Shown here in pieces: positions 62,786-64,000 of a DNA stretch of 64,000 bases (the first letter of the stretch is position 1; every line of letters begins with the position of its first letter). The translations under genes and the position numbers were made by a program. The notes under the pieces are model-generated. The model did not search any database. It saw only the letters and a program-made list of their open reading frames with translations, and was not told the DNA's origin. Origin of the DNA: Selenomonadales bacterium 4137-cl (GTDB taxonomy: Bacteria; Bacillota; Negativicutes; Sporomusales; UBA7701); the NCBI GenBank assembly GCA_032334055.1, contig JAUOZS010000001.1, positions 4,295,475 through 4,359,474 on the forward strand. Reading direction: 5' to 3'.

Positions 62786-63430
62786 GTGAGACACTACAGC
62801 CACACCGCGCTCGGGCACCCGGCCGGCCTCTGCCTCGCCGGCTTCGCCGCCCTGGGAATGTTATACGTATACGGCTACGGCATCGAACGGTTCAGGCCGG
62901 AGATCATCGGCGACACACTCGCCTCCCTGGGATACTGGGGCCCGTGCCTTTACATCCTCGGCAACGCCGTCCGGCCGTTTTTCTTTTTCCCGGCCATCGT
63001 CCTCGGCGTCGCCGGCGGCTTCGCCTTCGGCCCGTTGTGGGGCGCCGTCTACCTCGTCATCGGCACCGTCCTCGGAGCCACCCTGTGCTTCGCCGCCGCC
63101 CGCCTGCTCGGCCGCGACCGGCTGCGGCGGGCCTGCCCGTGGCTGCCGGCGGCCGTCCTCGACCACCAGGCGTTTAGCGGCTTCAAGGCCATCATGCTGC
63201 TCCGCCTCGCCCCCGTCCTCCCCTGGGACGCCGTCAGCTTCCTCGCCGGCCTCGCGGGCGTCTCCTTCCGTCCCTACCTCGGCGCCACACTGCTCGGCAG
63301 CATCCCCGGCGCCGTAGCCTTCACCTGCCTCGGCGGCGCTCTCGCCGGCTCCCTCTACACCGCCGCCGTCGTCGCCGCCCTCCTTGCCGCCGCCGGCCTC
63401 TATCTGCGCTCCCGTCGCCGCGGCATCTGA
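62786..63430 (+). CDS. TVP38/TMEM64 (DedA-like) membrane protein
   Basis: A 214-residue protein with about five membrane helices and the VTT/SNARE-associated motifs FFPAIVLGVAGGFAFGPLWGAVY (about 70-92), GATLCFAAARLLGRD and RLAPVLPWDAVSFLAGLAGVSF. Relatives move lipids between leaflets. The start is GTG and no ribosome site is visible, in line with the promoter position. Followed by the IS end. Confidence 0.88.
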   Translation: MRHYSHTALGHPAGLCLAGFAALGMLYVYGYGIERFRPEIIGDTLASLGYWGPCLYILGNAVRPFFFFPAIVLGVAGGFAFGPLWGAVYLVIGTVLGATLCFAAARLLGRDRLRRACPWLPAAVLDHQAFSGFKAIMLLRLAPVLPWDAVSFLAGLAGVSFRPYLGATLLGSIPGAVAFTCLGGALAGSLYTAAVVAALLAAAGLYLRSRRRGI

Positions 63431-63476
63431 CCCTCGCACCTCAAAAGCCCCGGCCCCGGCACTGAACCCCGGCCAA

Positions 63477-64000
63477 TGGACACAGATAAAAAGCCCTATC
63501 GTAGGATTAGATGAGATTACGCAAACTGGCGTCGTTTTTCGAGCGGCGTCAGTTTTGTTTTGAGTTGAATACGCTCGTGGTTGTAGAAAAAAATGTAGTT
63601 ATCAATAAGCTGACGCGCCTGATCGACCGTCTTTGGCTTATGCCGCCGGATACACTCGGTCTTAAGGATGCTGAAGAAGTTTTCTGCCGGCGCGTTGTCA
63701 TAGCAGTTTCCCCGCCTTGACATGGACGGAGTAATGCCGTAATTTTGAGTTAGGGTGAAATATGCCTGGGAAGTGTATTGAAACCCCTGGTCACTGTGGA
63801 GGTGCAACTCTGCAGTGACCGCTTCTTTTGCCTTGGCTTGCCGAACGGTTCGCAGAACCAGGTTGACCGACTGCTCGGTTCCAGTCTGGTAGGCGACAAT
63901 ACTGTTGTCAAACAGGTCGCGAATCATGGATAGATACAAGGTTCCCTGCGGCGTCTGGATATAGGAAACATCCGTTACCCATTTCTGATTAGGTTTGATG
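63477..64000 (-). mobile_element. IS3-type insertion sequence, right part, cut by the window edge
   Basis: The transposase frame ends at 63517. The likely outer end begins near TGGACACAG at 63477, but the inverted repeat cannot be checked without the other end. Base composition is nearer 50% GC than that of the surroundings. Confidence 0.6.
63517..64000 (-). CDS. IS3 family transposase, C-terminal part
   Basis: The frame is open to the right edge and stops at 63517. It has the catalytic triad of the IS3/retroviral integrase type: Asp in VTDVSY (upstream of the first Met in view), Asp in HSDQGFQYTS and Glu in NAPAENFFS. The signature RRGNCYDNAPAENFF and YNHERIQ at the end are diagnostic of the OrfB protein of the IS150/IS3 type. 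It is probably functional, but the N-terminal part and any orfA frameshift lie outside the window. Confidence 0.93.
   Translation of the reverse strand, partial: IKPNQKWVTDVSYIQTPQGTLYLSMIRDLFDNSIVAYQTGTEQSVNLVLRTVRQAKAKEAVTAELHLHSDQGFQYTSQAYFTLTQNYGITPSMSRRGNCYDNAPAENFFSILKTECIRRHKPKTVDQARQLIDNYIFFYNHERIQLKTKLTPLEKRRQFA

Overview
The window is GC-rich and gene-dense, most genes lie on the + strand, and TTG and GTG starts are common. The gene content is that of a Firmicute: the neighbourhood hpf-secA-prfB, ftsEX, csaB, a split transketolase and a sigma-H type promoter before hpf. An autotransporter with a C-terminal outer-membrane beta-barrel (35933-39136, - strand) points to a diderm cell. 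Together these suggest a motile Negativicute, most likely Sporomusaceae; this placement is inferred from gene content only.

Region by region. 1-6114: end of a pseudaminic acid pathway (pseH end, pseI) and a late flagellar operon (flaG, fliD, a FliD-C-like protein, fliS, a FliT-like chaperone, a protein with EF-hand-like loops), with a sigma-D/FliA type promoter in front of flaG. 6117-7195: a palindromic repeat, a candidate structured RNA with a strong promoter, a zinc-ribbon gene and a cluster of five DnaA-box-like sites. 7196-9547: first amino-acid ABC transporter. 9693-17013: cold-shock protein, hpf, a secreted double-cupin protein, secA, prfB with its programmed frameshift, a DUF2993 protein. 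17294-24471: envelope genes (DUF5693, csaB), YitT, the two transketolase subunits and an M50 protease, with four more copies of the palindromic repeat. 24871-28867: cell-wall division block ftsE-ftsX-envC-like-ctpA. 29003-33431: ABC-F ATPase, PhzF, cyclophilin-like protein, M20 amidohydrolase. 33513-40565 (- strand): second amino-acid ABC transporter, subtilisin-type autotransporter, ACP and KAS III.

41114-42989 is an AT-rich island with two overlapping genes, a DUF262 protein and a HEPN protein with an intact RX4H motif. It is the best candidate in the window for a poorly described defence or toxin module. 43105-51488: monooxygenase, sodium symporter, the thiSFGHE operon with an attenuator-like leader, GNAT, third amino-acid ABC transporter. 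51563-58286: a second-type YidC, a DUF6056 membrane protein, DUF5714, GNAT and a dCache-HAMP-PAS-GGDEF-HD-GYP protein. 58541-64000: a deaminase with an export signal, an aspartate racemase, two divergent glycosyltransferases, a lipoprotein cyclophilin, a TVP38 protein that looks leaderless, and an IS3-type transposase cut by the window edge.

Links between genes. Pseudaminic acid is the usual flagellin sugar in such bacteria, so the sugar genes and the filament cap/chaperone genes form one motility block. SecA and YidC export or insert proteins, and FtsEX activates an EnvC-type murein hydrolase encoded next to it. Three complete polar amino-acid importers, an amidohydrolase and a racemase suggest amino-acid-based metabolism. 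All names come from reading motifs; no database search was possible.
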